Origin: MKUN01 sp964481425
Lineage (GTDB): Bacteria > Bacteroidota > Bacteroidia > Chitinophagales > Chitinophagaceae
NCBI GenBank assembly: GCA_964481425.1
Contig: CAYZTM010000001.1
Coordinates: forward strand, 151,527 to 215,526
DNA length: 64,000 nt
Direction of reading: 5' to 3'
Part shown: positions 36,334-44,570 of the stretch, in pieces
How the letters are laid out: each line of letters opens with the position of its first letter
Numbering within the stretch: position 1 is the stretch's first letter
The notes under the pieces: model-generated
Databases searched by the model: none
What the model was told of the DNA's origin: nothing
The model's input: the letters and a program-made list of their open reading frames with translations, nothing else
Program-made: the position numbers and the translations under genes

Positions 36334-36360
36334 ACGGGCGCCCTAAGGCGCCCGTTGTTT
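36334..36360 (+). terminator. GC-rich hairpin after the second paralogue
   Basis: A 9-bp stem ACGGGCGCC/GGCGCCCGT with loop CTAA, followed by TGTTTG. The U tract is imperfect, so it is a moderately strong terminator. Just before the rimM promoter. Confidence 0.7.
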
Positions 36361-36389
36361 GTTGGCCGCTTATGGGCGGAGGTTTTTAT

Positions 36390-36397
36390 TATCTTTG
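36390..36397 (+). promoter_or_regulatory. rimM promoter -7 element
   Basis: TATCTTTG matches TAnnTTTG exactly, 26 nt upstream of the rimM ATG. A TTG lies 25 nt further upstream, a little further than the usual 19-21, so only the -7 element is firm. Confidence 0.45.
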
Positions 36398-36422
36398 CAG
36401 GCCCCTTCATAGGGTTCAGGAT

Positions 36423-36932
36423 ATGCTTAGGATAGGTAAAATAGTGGCCACGCATGGCCTCGACGGGACGGTTGTGATGACACACATCATCGGTCACTCA
36501 GACTGGCTGAAGAAGGAGGATATCTTGTTCCTGGAACTTAACAAGGATAGTTATATTCCTTTCTTTCTTACAAAGGTTAAGGCTACGGGTAATGATGAAT
36601 ACCTGCTCAATTTCGAGGACACGGCTACGGTTGAGTCGGCACGCAGGCTGGTGAGTAAACATGTATATGTAAAGGAGGACGTTTTGACGAAACATGCCCA
36701 GGATTCACCCTTGTTATGGATAGGCTTTAAAGTGATGGACAAGGAGCATGGTGAGCTTGGTGTTATTGAAGATATTATGGAGGCCCCAACGCAGTGGCTG
36801 GCAAAGCTTACCTATAAGAATAAGGAAGTGCTGTTACCCCTCGTCGAACAAACTATTCAACAGGTAGACCTGGAAAAAAAAACCATAAAAATGAATTTGC
36901 CTGAAGGGCTATTAGAAGTATATTTAAGCTAA
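36423..36932 (+). CDS. rimM: 16S rRNA processing protein RimM
   Basis: Assembly factor for the 30S ribosomal subunit that binds S19 during 16S rRNA maturation. MLRIGKIVATHGLDGTVVM is the conserved RimM N terminus (GKIxxxHGLxG). The C-terminal PRC-like half has LLWIGFKVMDKEHGELGVIEDI. The start was moved to the ATG before that motif. It is followed without gap by a lipoprotein gene and then trmD; rimM-trmD-rplS is the conserved order in bacteria. Confidence 0.92.
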   Translation: MLRIGKIVATHGLDGTVVMTHIIGHSDWLKKEDILFLELNKDSYIPFFLTKVKATGNDEYLLNFEDTATVESARRLVSKHVYVKEDVLTKHAQDSPLLWIGFKVMDKEHGELGVIEDIMEAPTQWLAKLTYKNKEVLLPLVEQTIQQVDLEKKTIKMNLPEGLLEVYLS

Positions 36933-37159
36933 TGAACATGTATAAAATAGCCTGCGTTTTGTTGTTGTCGCTCATCGCAGTATCAACGATCTCCTGTGGC
37001 GATAGTCGGCAATTACAACAGGAACCGGCACCTGCCGCACCCCAAAAGGATGTGTTTACACCGGTCAGCCCCGGAGCTGGAAGGAGCGATTCCCGGGCCA
37101 ATGATTCCCGGGCTAAGGACCAGAGGCCATACCAAACTATTACAAATCCTGTAAAATAG
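36932..37159 (+). CDS. Small lipoprotein between rimM and trmD
   Basis: A 75-residue protein with a signal ending LIAVSTISC, a lipobox. The mature part is Pro/Ala-rich (QQEPAPAAPQKD) and contains a short tandem repeat DSRAND-SRAKD encoded by an imperfect DNA repeat. Its ATG overlaps the rimM TAA by one base, so it is translationally coupled. The function is unknown. A gene between rimM and trmD is unusual, as the two are normally adjacent. Confidence 0.6.
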   Translation: MNMYKIACVLLLSLIAVSTISCGDSRQLQQEPAPAAPQKDVFTPVSPGAGRSDSRANDSRAKDQRPYQTITNPVK

Positions 37160-37167
37160 AACTTGGC

Positions 37168-37857
37168 TTGCGTATCGATATCATAACGGTCTTGCCAGAG
37201 CTGCTGGAGAGCCCCTTCAGCCATTCCATAATGAAGCGGGCCCAGGCTAAAGGCCTGCTTGAAGTGGTATGCCATAACCTGCGGGATCACACGCCATATA
37301 AGCAAGGGCAAGTAGATGACTACCAGTTTGGGGGTGGAGCAGGGATGGTTATGATGCCTGAGCCATTAGCTATCCTCATCGAGAAACTACAGGCAGAAAG
37401 GAAATACGATGAAATAATATATATGACCCCTGATGGCTCACTTTTCGACCAAAGAACGGCCAATAGATTATCACTTAATGAAAATATCATCATTATATGT
37501 GGGCACTACAAGGGTATTGATGAGCGTATCCGGGAGCATTTCGTCACCATGGAGATCTCAATTGGCGATTATGTGCTGAGCGGGGGAGAGCTGGCTGCTG
37601 CTATAGTGGTCGATGCCATTGGCAGGCTTATTCCCGGTGTACTCAACGATGAGACCTCTGCACTGTTCGATTCGTTCCAGGATGGACTTTTGGCCCCTCC
37701 CGTCTACACGCGGCCAGCCGACTTCAGGGGCTGGAAGGTGCCTGATATCCTGCTCTGCGGCGATCCTAAAAAGATTGAGGCCTGGCGTCATGAAGCTTCC
37801 CTAAAACGTACAGCCGAGCGCCGCCCGGGGTTGTTGGATGAGGGAGATAAAGAATAA
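37168..37857 (+). CDS. trmD: tRNA (guanine-37-N1)-methyltransferase TrmD
   Basis: Methylates G37 of tRNAs with S-adenosylmethionine, preventing frameshifts. The SPOUT knot and substrate loop are visible: YQFGGGAGMVMMPEPL, then IIICGHYKGIDERIREHF and GDYVLSGGELAAAIVVDAI. The start codon is TTG, the only one that gives the MRIDIITVLPELLESPF N terminus typical of the family. 229 residues, complete. Co-transcribed with rimM and the lipoprotein, 8 nt after the latter. Confidence 0.92.
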   Translation: MRIDIITVLPELLESPFSHSIMKRAQAKGLLEVVCHNLRDHTPYKQGQVDDYQFGGGAGMVMMPEPLAILIEKLQAERKYDEIIYMTPDGSLFDQRTANRLSLNENIIIICGHYKGIDERIREHFVTMEISIGDYVLSGGELAAAIVVDAIGRLIPGVLNDETSALFDSFQDGLLAPPVYTRPADFRGWKVPDILLCGDPKKIEAWRHEASLKRTAERRPGLLDEGDKE

Positions 37858-37870
37858 TAAAGAAATATTT

Positions 37871-37900
37871 TTGTTATCATCGTAATTTGCATTAATTTTG
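37871..37900 (+). promoter_or_regulatory. rplS promoter (TTG-N19-TAATTTTG)
   Basis: TTG at 37871-37873 and TAATTTTG at 37893-37900 with 19 nt between: an exact match to the Bacteroidota consensus TTG-N19-21-TAnnTTTG. It gives rplS its own transcript, separate from rimM-trmD, with a ~15-nt leader. Confidence 0.7.
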
Positions 37901-37922
37901 CAGACCCAAAACGATAGTAAAG

Positions 37923-38282
37923 ATGGAAGCTGTAGCTTTTGTACATGAGCAACTTACCGGTAAAAAGGAATTCCCCAAATTCAAAGCGGGTGACAATATT
38001 ACCGTTAACTATAAGATCATTGAAGGTGCCAAAGAACGTATCCAGTCGTTCAAAGGCGATGTGGTAAAACGCCAGGGCCGCGGCTTTACACAAACATTCA
38101 CTGTTCGTAAGATATCTGATGGTGTTGGCGTTGAGCGCGTTTTCCCGTTGTATTCACCCAATATTGATTCCATAAAGCTGCACAAAACCGGCCGTGTGCG
38201 TCGTGCCAAGCTGTACTATCTCCGTGAGCGTAGCGGTAAGTCTGCACGTATCAAGGAAAAGAAGCAGATACACCACTCATAA
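37923..38282 (+). CDS. rplS: 50S ribosomal protein L19
   Basis: Structural protein at the 30S-50S interface. The KFKAGDNITVNYKI, GVGVERVFPLYSPNIDSI and VRRAKLYYLRERSGKSARIKEK segments are diagnostic. 119 residues, complete. Its own promoter overlaps the end of trmD's 3' region. A strong terminator follows. Confidence 0.97.
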   Translation: MEAVAFVHEQLTGKKEFPKFKAGDNITVNYKIIEGAKERIQSFKGDVVKRQGRGFTQTFTVRKISDGVGVERVFPLYSPNIDSIKLHKTGRVRRAKLYYLRERSGKSARIKEKKQIHHS

Positions 38283-38303
38283 TATTTCCTTATTTCAGGA
38301 CGA

Positions 38304-38334
38304 AAAAGCCCCCCGGTCTTATCGGGGGGCTTTT
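38304..38334 (+). terminator. rplS terminator
   Basis: GCCCCCCG/CGGGGGGC stem of 8 bp, extended by AAAA/TTTT on both sides, loop GTCTTAT. It ends the rplS transcript and, in reverse, could also stop transcripts from the M1 peptidase side. Confidence 0.9.
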
Positions 38335-38404
38335 GTTATTGACTTTAGGTCTTATATATAGCTAACATGCCGTTACATAGCTGTATGCCCTGTTGACAAG
38401 TGCA

Positions 38405-41398
38405 TTAGTTCCCCAGTCGTTTCAACACTTTCGACGGTGCTTTAAGCCAGTCCCAGTTCCTGAGTTCTATACTAAACACAATGCTGTTCTGAACTTGCTT
38501 GCCGGGATACATGCTTTTCATGTAGTCGCGCAGGTCTTTGCTCATCAGCAGGGGCAGGTACACCTTTACTGCGTCAAACAGCAAATGCAACTCCAGTCCT
38601 CCGTCGAAGATGAACTTATTGGTACTTGGATTTTGCTGTGCTGCATTGGCATAGGTGCCTGCATCGAGGAACAAGCGGATCAGTGGTATCTTGGGTATAT
38701 CACTTGAGAGGTTGACAGAGGCCAGCCAATTGTCATTGCGGCCAATGGGGTTGGTATAGAGCGGGGTAGGCACCTTAAAGCCCCCTTCACGTATAGATAC
38801 CTGGTGTGCCGCAAAACCGTTTTGGTCACTGCGGCCTATGTAAGTATCATCATACAGGTAATCATTCGCGCCGGTAAAGGTGCTGTTCAGGTAGTACCTG
38901 CTTGCGGCGGTTGGGTTGTTATTGACATCGAAGAACTTACCAAAATAGCCCCTCACGTACAGGGCTTTGTTCTTCAGCATATAGTCAATACGTATCCTGC
39001 CCTCAATATTGATCTTTGCAAAGTCAGCTCCCATTTGTCCCTCGATGCTATAATTATAGGGGTTGAATGTCCTCTGGTTCTTATGGTCGAAGCGCAGCAG
39101 GCCATATACCTTTTGTTGGTTGGTAGCGCTCGGTTTGTACAGGCTGTCCGCAGGGTCCAGGTTAAAGTTGAACACATCTTCGGATATGCCGTAACCTTTC
39201 AACGTGAGCGTACTTACGGCGGGGCTGCGCAGGTTATGTTCATTGAAGGTAAAGATGAGTGCAGGGGCTATCTTCACATAGCGTGCATAAAGCGGGTTGG
39301 CAATGTTCTGGCTGGTACTGTTGTAGTCGAAGCTCTTACCATCCACTTGCAGGGTGATATTGCTGAACAGGCCCCTGCTGTACCAGGTATAGCTCATACT
39401 GCCTGTGCCTGTGAACTGCCCGGCTTTGAAACCGTACATAGGCGCCACTGCAAAGCGAAACCTGTTCTCCGGTATCGTTATGTTATGGAATAACAAGCCT
39501 AACTGAAAACCGTCATAATTATTGTAGCCCAGGGCAGGTGCTATAAAGAGTCGTTCTTTTTCGCTCCTGTTCAGCCCTGCGATAAGACCCAGTTTCAGCC
39601 CGCCATGGTTGCTGTTGTTAGCCCTTTTTACATCCGGTATATCGTCTGATATTTTCAATTTGGTGTATTGGGCAGCAGGTACTTCTACCGTGGTCTCATT
39701 TGTAAACGGCATGGACCAACCACTGGCTACCAGGCTGTCTTTTTGATAAGCGTCTACACGTACGGGGGCATTTATGCCACTTTTGTTCTTTATCCTTACC
39801 TCTGTTACTCCATTTACATGGTGTATTCCTCTCAATGCATAGTCGATACGCCTGTCGCTATTCAGTATGTCTTTAAAGAACCAGTCGAGCGATTTGTTGC
39901 TATGTTTTTGCATGATGGCCTGCAGGTCTTCCGGGTAGGGGTGTTTGTGTTTCCATGTGTTGAAGTATTCGTGCATGCCGGCCTCAAAATTATCTTCACC
40001 CATATACTGTTCCAGCCATTTCAGCACCAGGGCAGTTTTGTAATACACATCGCCGCCATAGTTCAGCTTCGTGAAGTTGGCGGAGGTTTGGTCCAGTGCC
40101 TGGTCCTGCCTTATGGATGCATACTCATAATACAGCAGGTCTTCGGCATCATCGCCTACGTTTATCTTAATGCCCTTCGCTTTTGTGGTTATTTTCTCCT
40201 TGCCTAATGCTTCCGTCGTTTTATGTTCGTAGAATGTATTGATGCCTTCGTCCATCCAGGCGTGGTCGCGCTCATTGGTGGCCAACATACCGTAGAACCA
40301 GTTGTGTCCCGCTTCGTGTACCACCACTGTTTGCAATGCCGAGCTCGCAGTGCGGTCAATGATGGTCACCGTCGGGTATTCCATACCCCCGCCGGCATGC
40401 ATGTCGCCTTCTACTGCCTTGATGGTTTTATAAGGATAGGGGCCTACCCATTTGCCGTAGTATTGTACGGTGGCTTTCAGGTAGTCTGTGCCCTTCAGCC
40501 ATTTCTTTTTATCTACAGGCAGGAATGCTGCATAGGCTGTTACAATGTTCCCCGTTTCGGGCACGGTCGTGGTGTCTTTGCGCACTATCCAGCGCTTGTC
40601 TGCAAACCAGGCAAAGTCGTGTACGTTATCCTCATGATAGTGCAGTGTTTTCAGTCGCGCATCGCTTGCCGGCCAGCTTTTAAGGTAAGTAGTATCATTA
40701 GGCAAGGGTAATTGAGACAAGCTGTCCAGCCACTGCATCTCACTTTTGTCGCTGCAGTTACCGGTAGCCATAACGATGTAGTTCCTGGGCAGGGTGATGC
40801 TTACATCGTAACTGCCTATCTCGCTATAAAATTCTCCCTGGTCCAGGTAGGGTATAGGGTGCCAGCCCTTGCGGTCATAAACTGCCGGTTTAGGGAACCA
40901 CTGCGATATGAAATAGGCCTGTTTGGTATGTCCCAGCCTTGAGAATATCTTAGGTATCTTCACTTCAAACGGGGTGGAGATATGCATATGTGCCCCCGGA
41001 GGTAGTGGTTTGGGTAAGTCAATGCGGGAGACATCCGGCATCATTTCCGTATAGTGATAATCGGCCTTTTGCCCATCTACCAGGAAGGACAGGCTGTCTA
41101 TATAGCCCTTGTCTTTTGAAGCTGAATAGTAGAAGTCAGTACTCCCGTTTTGTGTTTCCTGCTCTGCAAAGGCTGTATGGTCATGCTCATAGGCATTTGG
41201 CCATAGGTGCATGTAAATATATTTAAGTGTGTCGGGGGAGTTGTTGGTGTAGTCGATGTCCTCATAACCATAGAGGAAATGCTTCTGGTCATCCAGCTTT
41301 ACCTGTAGTTTGGTGTCCACCTTTTGTTGCCAGTAAGGCTCTGCAGGTGAACTGATATATATAAATATGGTTAGTAGTAATATTAACGCTTTTTTCAT
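38405..41398 (-). CDS. M1 family metallopeptidase with C-terminal barrel-like region
   Basis: Zinc aminopeptidase-like protein of the envelope. A signal peptide (ALILLLTIFIYISSPAE) precedes the M1 N domain. The catalytic site is H361-E362-x-x-H365 in VVHEAGHNWFYG with the third ligand E384 in WMDEGINT; the exopeptidase motif GGMEYP replaces GAMEN. Residues ~560-997 are unusual: long alternating strands with glycine/tyrosine turns (NNYDGFQLGLLFHN, YGFKAGQFTGTGSMSYTWYS) resemble an outer membrane beta barrel. This C-terminal half is beyond the normal M1 fold. The start is MKKALILLL, the last of three close ATGs. Confidence 0.85.
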   Translation of the reverse strand: MKKALILLLTIFIYISSPAEPYWQQKVDTKLQVKLDDQKHFLYGYEDIDYTNNSPDTLKYIYMHLWPNAYEHDHTAFAEQETQNGSTDFYYSASKDKGYIDSLSFLVDGQKADYHYTEMMPDVSRIDLPKPLPPGAHMHISTPFEVKIPKIFSRLGHTKQAYFISQWFPKPAVYDRKGWHPIPYLDQGEFYSEIGSYDVSITLPRNYIVMATGNCSDKSEMQWLDSLSQLPLPNDTTYLKSWPASDARLKTLHYHEDNVHDFAWFADKRWIVRKDTTTVPETGNIVTAYAAFLPVDKKKWLKGTDYLKATVQYYGKWVGPYPYKTIKAVEGDMHAGGGMEYPTVTIIDRTASSALQTVVVHEAGHNWFYGMLATNERDHAWMDEGINTFYEHKTTEALGKEKITTKAKGIKINVGDDAEDLLYYEYASIRQDQALDQTSANFTKLNYGGDVYYKTALVLKWLEQYMGEDNFEAGMHEYFNTWKHKHPYPEDLQAIMQKHSNKSLDWFFKDILNSDRRIDYALRGIHHVNGVTEVRIKNKSGINAPVRVDAYQKDSLVASGWSMPFTNETTVEVPAAQYTKLKISDDIPDVKRANNSNHGGLKLGLIAGLNRSEKERLFIAPALGYNNYDGFQLGLLFHNITIPENRFRFAVAPMYGFKAGQFTGTGSMSYTWYSRGLFSNITLQVDGKSFDYNSTSQNIANPLYARYVKIAPALIFTFNEHNLRSPAVSTLTLKGYGISEDVFNFNLDPADSLYKPSATNQQKVYGLLRFDHKNQRTFNPYNYSIEGQMGADFAKINIEGRIRIDYMLKNKALYVRGYFGKFFDVNNNPTAASRYYLNSTFTGANDYLYDDTYIGRSDQNGFAAHQVSIREGGFKVPTPLYTNPIGRNDNWLASVNLSSDIPKIPLIRLFLDAGTYANAAQQNPSTNKFIFDGGLELHLLFDAVKVYLPLLMSKDLRDYMKSMYPGKQVQNSIVFSIELRNWDWLKAPSKVLKRLGN

Positions 41399-41518
41399 CA
41401 TGCTAATGTAAGTAAAAGCCTTAAACGCCACCGGCGTAAATATTTATCTATGTTTATTTAATTTTTCATCGTAGCTTGTGGACGCGTTATATAACGGTAC
41501 CCTTTTAAAAATTATTTT

Positions 41519-41893
41519 ATGAACCTGTTTGTAGGTAATTTAAGCCCTGAAACAAGCGAAAGCAGCCTGAGAGATCTATTCGCTCAGTTTGGTGAGGTGG
41601 TTTCTGTGAAGATCATTATCGATCCTGCTACCGGCCTTCCTAAGGGCTTCGGATTTGTAGAGATGGCCGACAAGTTCCATTCTTACGACGCAGTTGATAA
41701 CCTTGATATGACCTTCTTCGAAGGTAGTGTGATCTCTGTGAAAGAGGCTAAGCAGAACAACAAAGCCGGTGGTGGCGGTGGTAGCCGTTTCGGCAGGGGC
41801 AATAGCCGTCCCGGTGGTGGTGCACGCTTCAGTGGTGGTGGCAGCAGGCCCAATAATGGCGGCGGCTTCAATAAGCGCTTCAACTCACGTTAA
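41519..41893 (+). CDS. RRM-domain RNA-binding protein
   Basis: A 124-residue cytoplasmic RNA-binding protein with one RRM: RNP2 LFVGNLS at residues 3-9 and RNP1 KGFGFVEM near 43-50. The C-terminal ~35 residues are a Gly/Arg/Asn-rich tail (GGGSRFGRGNSRPGGGARF). Bacteroidota and cyanobacteria carry such short RRM proteins, often cold-induced; regulation here cannot be read from the sequence. Monocistronic. Confidence 0.92.
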   Translation: MNLFVGNLSPETSESSLRDLFAQFGEVVSVKIIIDPATGLPKGFGFVEMADKFHSYDAVDNLDMTFFEGSVISVKEAKQNNKAGGGGGSRFGRGNSRPGGGARFSGGGSRPNNGGGFNKRFNSR

Positions 41894-41983
41894 TTTTTAC
41901 CGGTTTAGGCCTTTTAGGTAATGAGTTGCTGATACCATTTTCAGCACAGTTCCCTGTATTTATTCTAAATGATCATACTCAAA

Positions 41984-42013
41984 AAAATACCCTGCCTTAT
42001 GGCAGGGTATTTT
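41984..42013. terminator. Bidirectional terminator after the RRM gene
   Basis: A 13-bp stem AAAATACCCTGCC/GGCAGGGTATTTT with loop TTAT. It lies between the RRM gene and the convergent small lipoprotein gene. Confidence 0.9.
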
Positions 42014-42033
42014 AATATTGTTTACATCACTGT

Positions 42034-42255
42034 TTAGTTTGTGATCGCGCAGGAGGTACCTTCTACAGCCACTTCGTAGTTGGCGCACCAGTTCTTTGCA
42101 TCTTTCTTACTTCGGTATATACCCGACAGGTGTTGTGTCGTTTGGTTGTTGAAAGTGCATGTGCATTCATATTGTCGTTTAGCACAGGAGCTTAGTGAAC
42201 TCAGTGCCACTGCACCTATAAAACTCAAAGCCCCGGCAAGTACTATTTTCCTCAT
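42034..42255 (-). CDS. Small cysteine-rich lipoprotein, paralogue
   Basis: A 73-residue protein. The start gives MRKIVLAGALSFIGAVALSS; the signal ends LSSLSSC, a lipobox. The mature part QYECTCTF...KNWCANYE...GTSCAITN shows the same C-x-C, C and SC spacing as the protein at 3254-3496, so both belong to one undefined lipoprotein family. The function is unknown. An in-frame upstream ATG was rejected because it places a hydrophilic stretch before the signal. Confidence 0.6.
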   Translation of the reverse strand: MRKIVLAGALSFIGAVALSSLSSCAKRQYECTCTFNNQTTQHLSGIYRSKKDAKNWCANYEVAVEGTSCAITN

Positions 42256-42520
42256 AAGTATTGGCGTTTTATCATTAAGGATTTCCAATTTATGCAATAA
42301 ATACTAAACACGCAAGCTTTATTGATACCGGGGAGGGTATTGAACTATTATTAGCTTATAGAGGTGTGCTTGTTGAAAGGCCAAAATGTTCGCTTTGTAG
42401 CTCACTCGCCCAAATAGGATGCTTGTCTATCCGTACTGGTACGCATGGCGAAATACCCCTATTGGTGTATCCTGTATCCTTTGGGGTAGCAGTAGTTTTA
42501 CAACACAAAAAATCTGTATC

Positions 42521-43711
42521 ATGAGATCCATCTTTACATGCATCATCGTATTGCTGGCCCTAAATATGGCCAGTGCACAGCCAACCATCAGCAGTGGCTT
42601 TGTTTCAGGAATTGCCGCTATTAACGGCACCACCTACACGCATACCGGTAACATCGGCACAGGCAACTATCAATACGTTTGTGCTTCCGGTAGCGAGCCT
42701 CATTTTTTTGCTTCTTCGTTCACAACCAATTACCTCTACTACATCGATGTGGCTTCCAGTACTATAGTCGATTCGTTCCCCGCTACCATGTTCGATATTA
42801 CGGCTTCAGACACAAGCCATATGCTTTTTGCAGTAGGTAGTTCTGATGCCTTCTATCGTTTTAATACCGCTACGAAATCGTTCATGGACAGTCTCTCTTT
42901 GCCGGGGTTATGGCGGGTAAGGGAGCGGCCCGGCACCAAAGAGGTATGGGGTACAGCTATAGGACAAATATATGTAGTGGACTATACTTCGGGCCTTGTT
43001 TCCACGCCCATGAGTTTCCCGCCGGTTTCCCAGGTCGATGCGGGTGTCAGCTTCTCCCCTGGTGGTTCCTTTGCATACATATCCTGTACTAACACGAACA
43101 AGTTGTACAAAATAGATGCCGCTGCAAAGTCAGTGCTCGATTCTGCAGCTTTGCCTTCCGGCACCTTTTGTGCCCTCGTGTCGCAGGATAGCAGCAAGGT
43201 ATTCGTATCGGCTCCCAACTCTTTCGTCATCTATGTCTATAATGCCGGTACGCTGTCTTTAGAGGATTCAATCAGTACTGATACCCGTGAGCCTTTTATG
43301 CTCTACAGGCATCCTGCACGCCAGGAGATATGGGCTGTAAATCATTTCAAGGATTCGGTGACTGTTTATGATGAGAATACCTATGCCCAGTTGGCCGCTT
43401 TCGATGTATCGTCCAGTCCGTTCTTCCTTGCCTTTGCCTCCGGTGCAACAGGTGTAAGGAATATTAGCCCGGCCTCAGCCGGGGTAATCGTGTTCCCGAA
43501 CCCCGCATCGAAGACCTTGAATATCTCCATGCCTGATGTTAAGCCAAGAAGCCTGTTATTATATGATGCTTATGGCCGTTGCCTGCGCCACTTTGATACA
43601 GATACTAAACTGGCATCTTTTGACGTATCAGGTATTGTTGCGGGTACTTATTTCATAGCTATACAGCAGGATGGCAAAACCATCAAAACACTCAGCTGGA
43701 CAAAAGAATAA
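42521..43711 (+). CDS. T9SS type A sorted beta-propeller protein
   Basis: A 396-residue secreted protein. Starts at MRSIFTCIIVLLALNMASAQ, a signal peptide. Residues ~60-300 form a YVTN/YncE-type seven-bladed propeller: repeated YxxDVASSTIVDSFPA and YKIDAAAKSVLDSAALPSG blades. The end VFPNPASKTLNISM, DAYGRCLRHF and KTLSWTKE is a T9SS sorting domain, closely similar to that of the gene at 44571. Likely cell-surface binding protein; ligand unknown. Confidence 0.8.
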   Translation: MRSIFTCIIVLLALNMASAQPTISSGFVSGIAAINGTTYTHTGNIGTGNYQYVCASGSEPHFFASSFTTNYLYYIDVASSTIVDSFPATMFDITASDTSHMLFAVGSSDAFYRFNTATKSFMDSLSLPGLWRVRERPGTKEVWGTAIGQIYVVDYTSGLVSTPMSFPPVSQVDAGVSFSPGGSFAYISCTNTNKLYKIDAAAKSVLDSAALPSGTFCALVSQDSSKVFVSAPNSFVIYVYNAGTLSLEDSISTDTREPFMLYRHPARQEIWAVNHFKDSVTVYDENTYAQLAAFDVSSSPFFLAFASGATGVRNISPASAGVIVFPNPASKTLNISMPDVKPRSLLLYDAYGRCLRHFDTDTKLASFDVSGIVAGTYFIAIQQDGKTIKTLSWTKE

Positions 43712-43730
43712 GGAGGTAATATAACACAGC

Positions 43731-43769
43731 AATTCTGACGCCGGAGTGCATCACTTCAACGTCAGAATT
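43731..43769. terminator. Hairpin between convergent genes
   Basis: AATTCTGACG/CGTCAGAATT 10-bp outer stem, with an inner AGTG/CACT stem around CAT. Placed between the convergent propeller and thioesterase genes. The U tract is weak, so the terminator call is moderate. Confidence 0.6.
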
Positions 43770-43785
43770 ATGTTATCCCGAACCA

Positions 43786-44196
43786 TCATCCAGTAGCACA
43801 TGCCTCGATAGAGAGGCTGTGCTTATTCCGTACTGTTTCGCCAATAGGGGTGGGGTTGCCGTCATCATCTATCCGTACAAAGGTTATAGATGTAGTGCAC
43901 ACTACTGTATCCTCTCCGCTGTATAAGTTGTACTTGCGCACCTCTATATTAAGGGTTATCGATGTTTTGCCCATATGGGTGACATCGCCGTATATACGTA
44001 TGTGGTTTCCGCTTTTTATCGGTTTTTTGAATATCAGTTCGCCTACCCGTAAGGTCACCATGTTGGGAGTACAGCAATATTCGGTGGCAAATGCCGCAGC
44101 GGCCTCATCGATCCATGCCATCAGTATGCCGCCAAACATATTGCCGTGTATGCCTATGTCCTTACCCATGCATATTTTCTTGTTGATCAGTTTCAT
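43786..44196 (-). CDS. Acyl-CoA thioesterase (hotdog fold)
   Basis: A 136-residue cytoplasmic hotdog thioesterase of the YciA/BFIT type that hydrolyses acyl-CoA. The family motif GNMFGGILMAWIDEAAAAFA includes the catalytic D near residue 32, followed by VGELIFKKPIKSGNHIRIYG and TTSITFVRIDDDGNPTPI. Single gene, convergent with the propeller gene. Confidence 0.88.
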   Translation of the reverse strand: MKLINKKICMGKDIGIHGNMFGGILMAWIDEAAAAFATEYCCTPNMVTLRVGELIFKKPIKSGNHIRIYGDVTHMGKTSITLNIEVRKYNLYSGEDTVVCTTSITFVRIDDDGNPTPIGETVRNKHSLSIEACATG

Positions 44197-44570
44197 GATT
44201 TTGTTGGTCTTTTTTTATGAATGATGCTAAATGAAAAGAGGTCCTCCGCTTGTGGCGAAGGACCTCTTACTATTTTCTGTTTTTTGTATTTATATCATGA
44301 TAGTAAAACCGTACACTTCGCAGCATGCGCAGCATGTTTACGGCATCGTGTATATTTTATCGGCATTATCACGTTGCAATGATAAGGACTATTTTATTGG
44401 AACAGTGTGGGTGAGCATTAATTTATTTTGGTGATATCTGTTTTGGTCACATTGCATTAATATTTATTTGTAGCTCTATTAGCGTTAGTCGTCATTTTCT
44501 ACGTCTATAATTGTACATGCACTTTTCCCGTGCGTGTGTTTATTTATTGTTACACCAAAAACGTATTGAC
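44197..44570. other. Divergent gap with internal hairpin, candidate small RNA
   Basis: About 370 bases with no gene. It contains the minus-oriented hairpin at 44236-44268 and several smaller dyads (TTATCA...TGATAA near 44360-44390, GCATGCGCAGCATG near 44325). A minus-strand transcript starting near 44500 would end at the hairpin, upstream of the thioesterase. Confidence 0.4.
44236..44268 (-). terminator. Minus-strand hairpin upstream of the thioesterase
   Basis: AAGAGGTCCT/AGGACCTCTT outer stem extended by CGC/GCG with one mismatch. On the minus strand TTTT follows. Its position upstream of the thioesterase start means it ends some other transcript, possibly an unannotated RNA from the gap. 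Confidence 0.6.
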
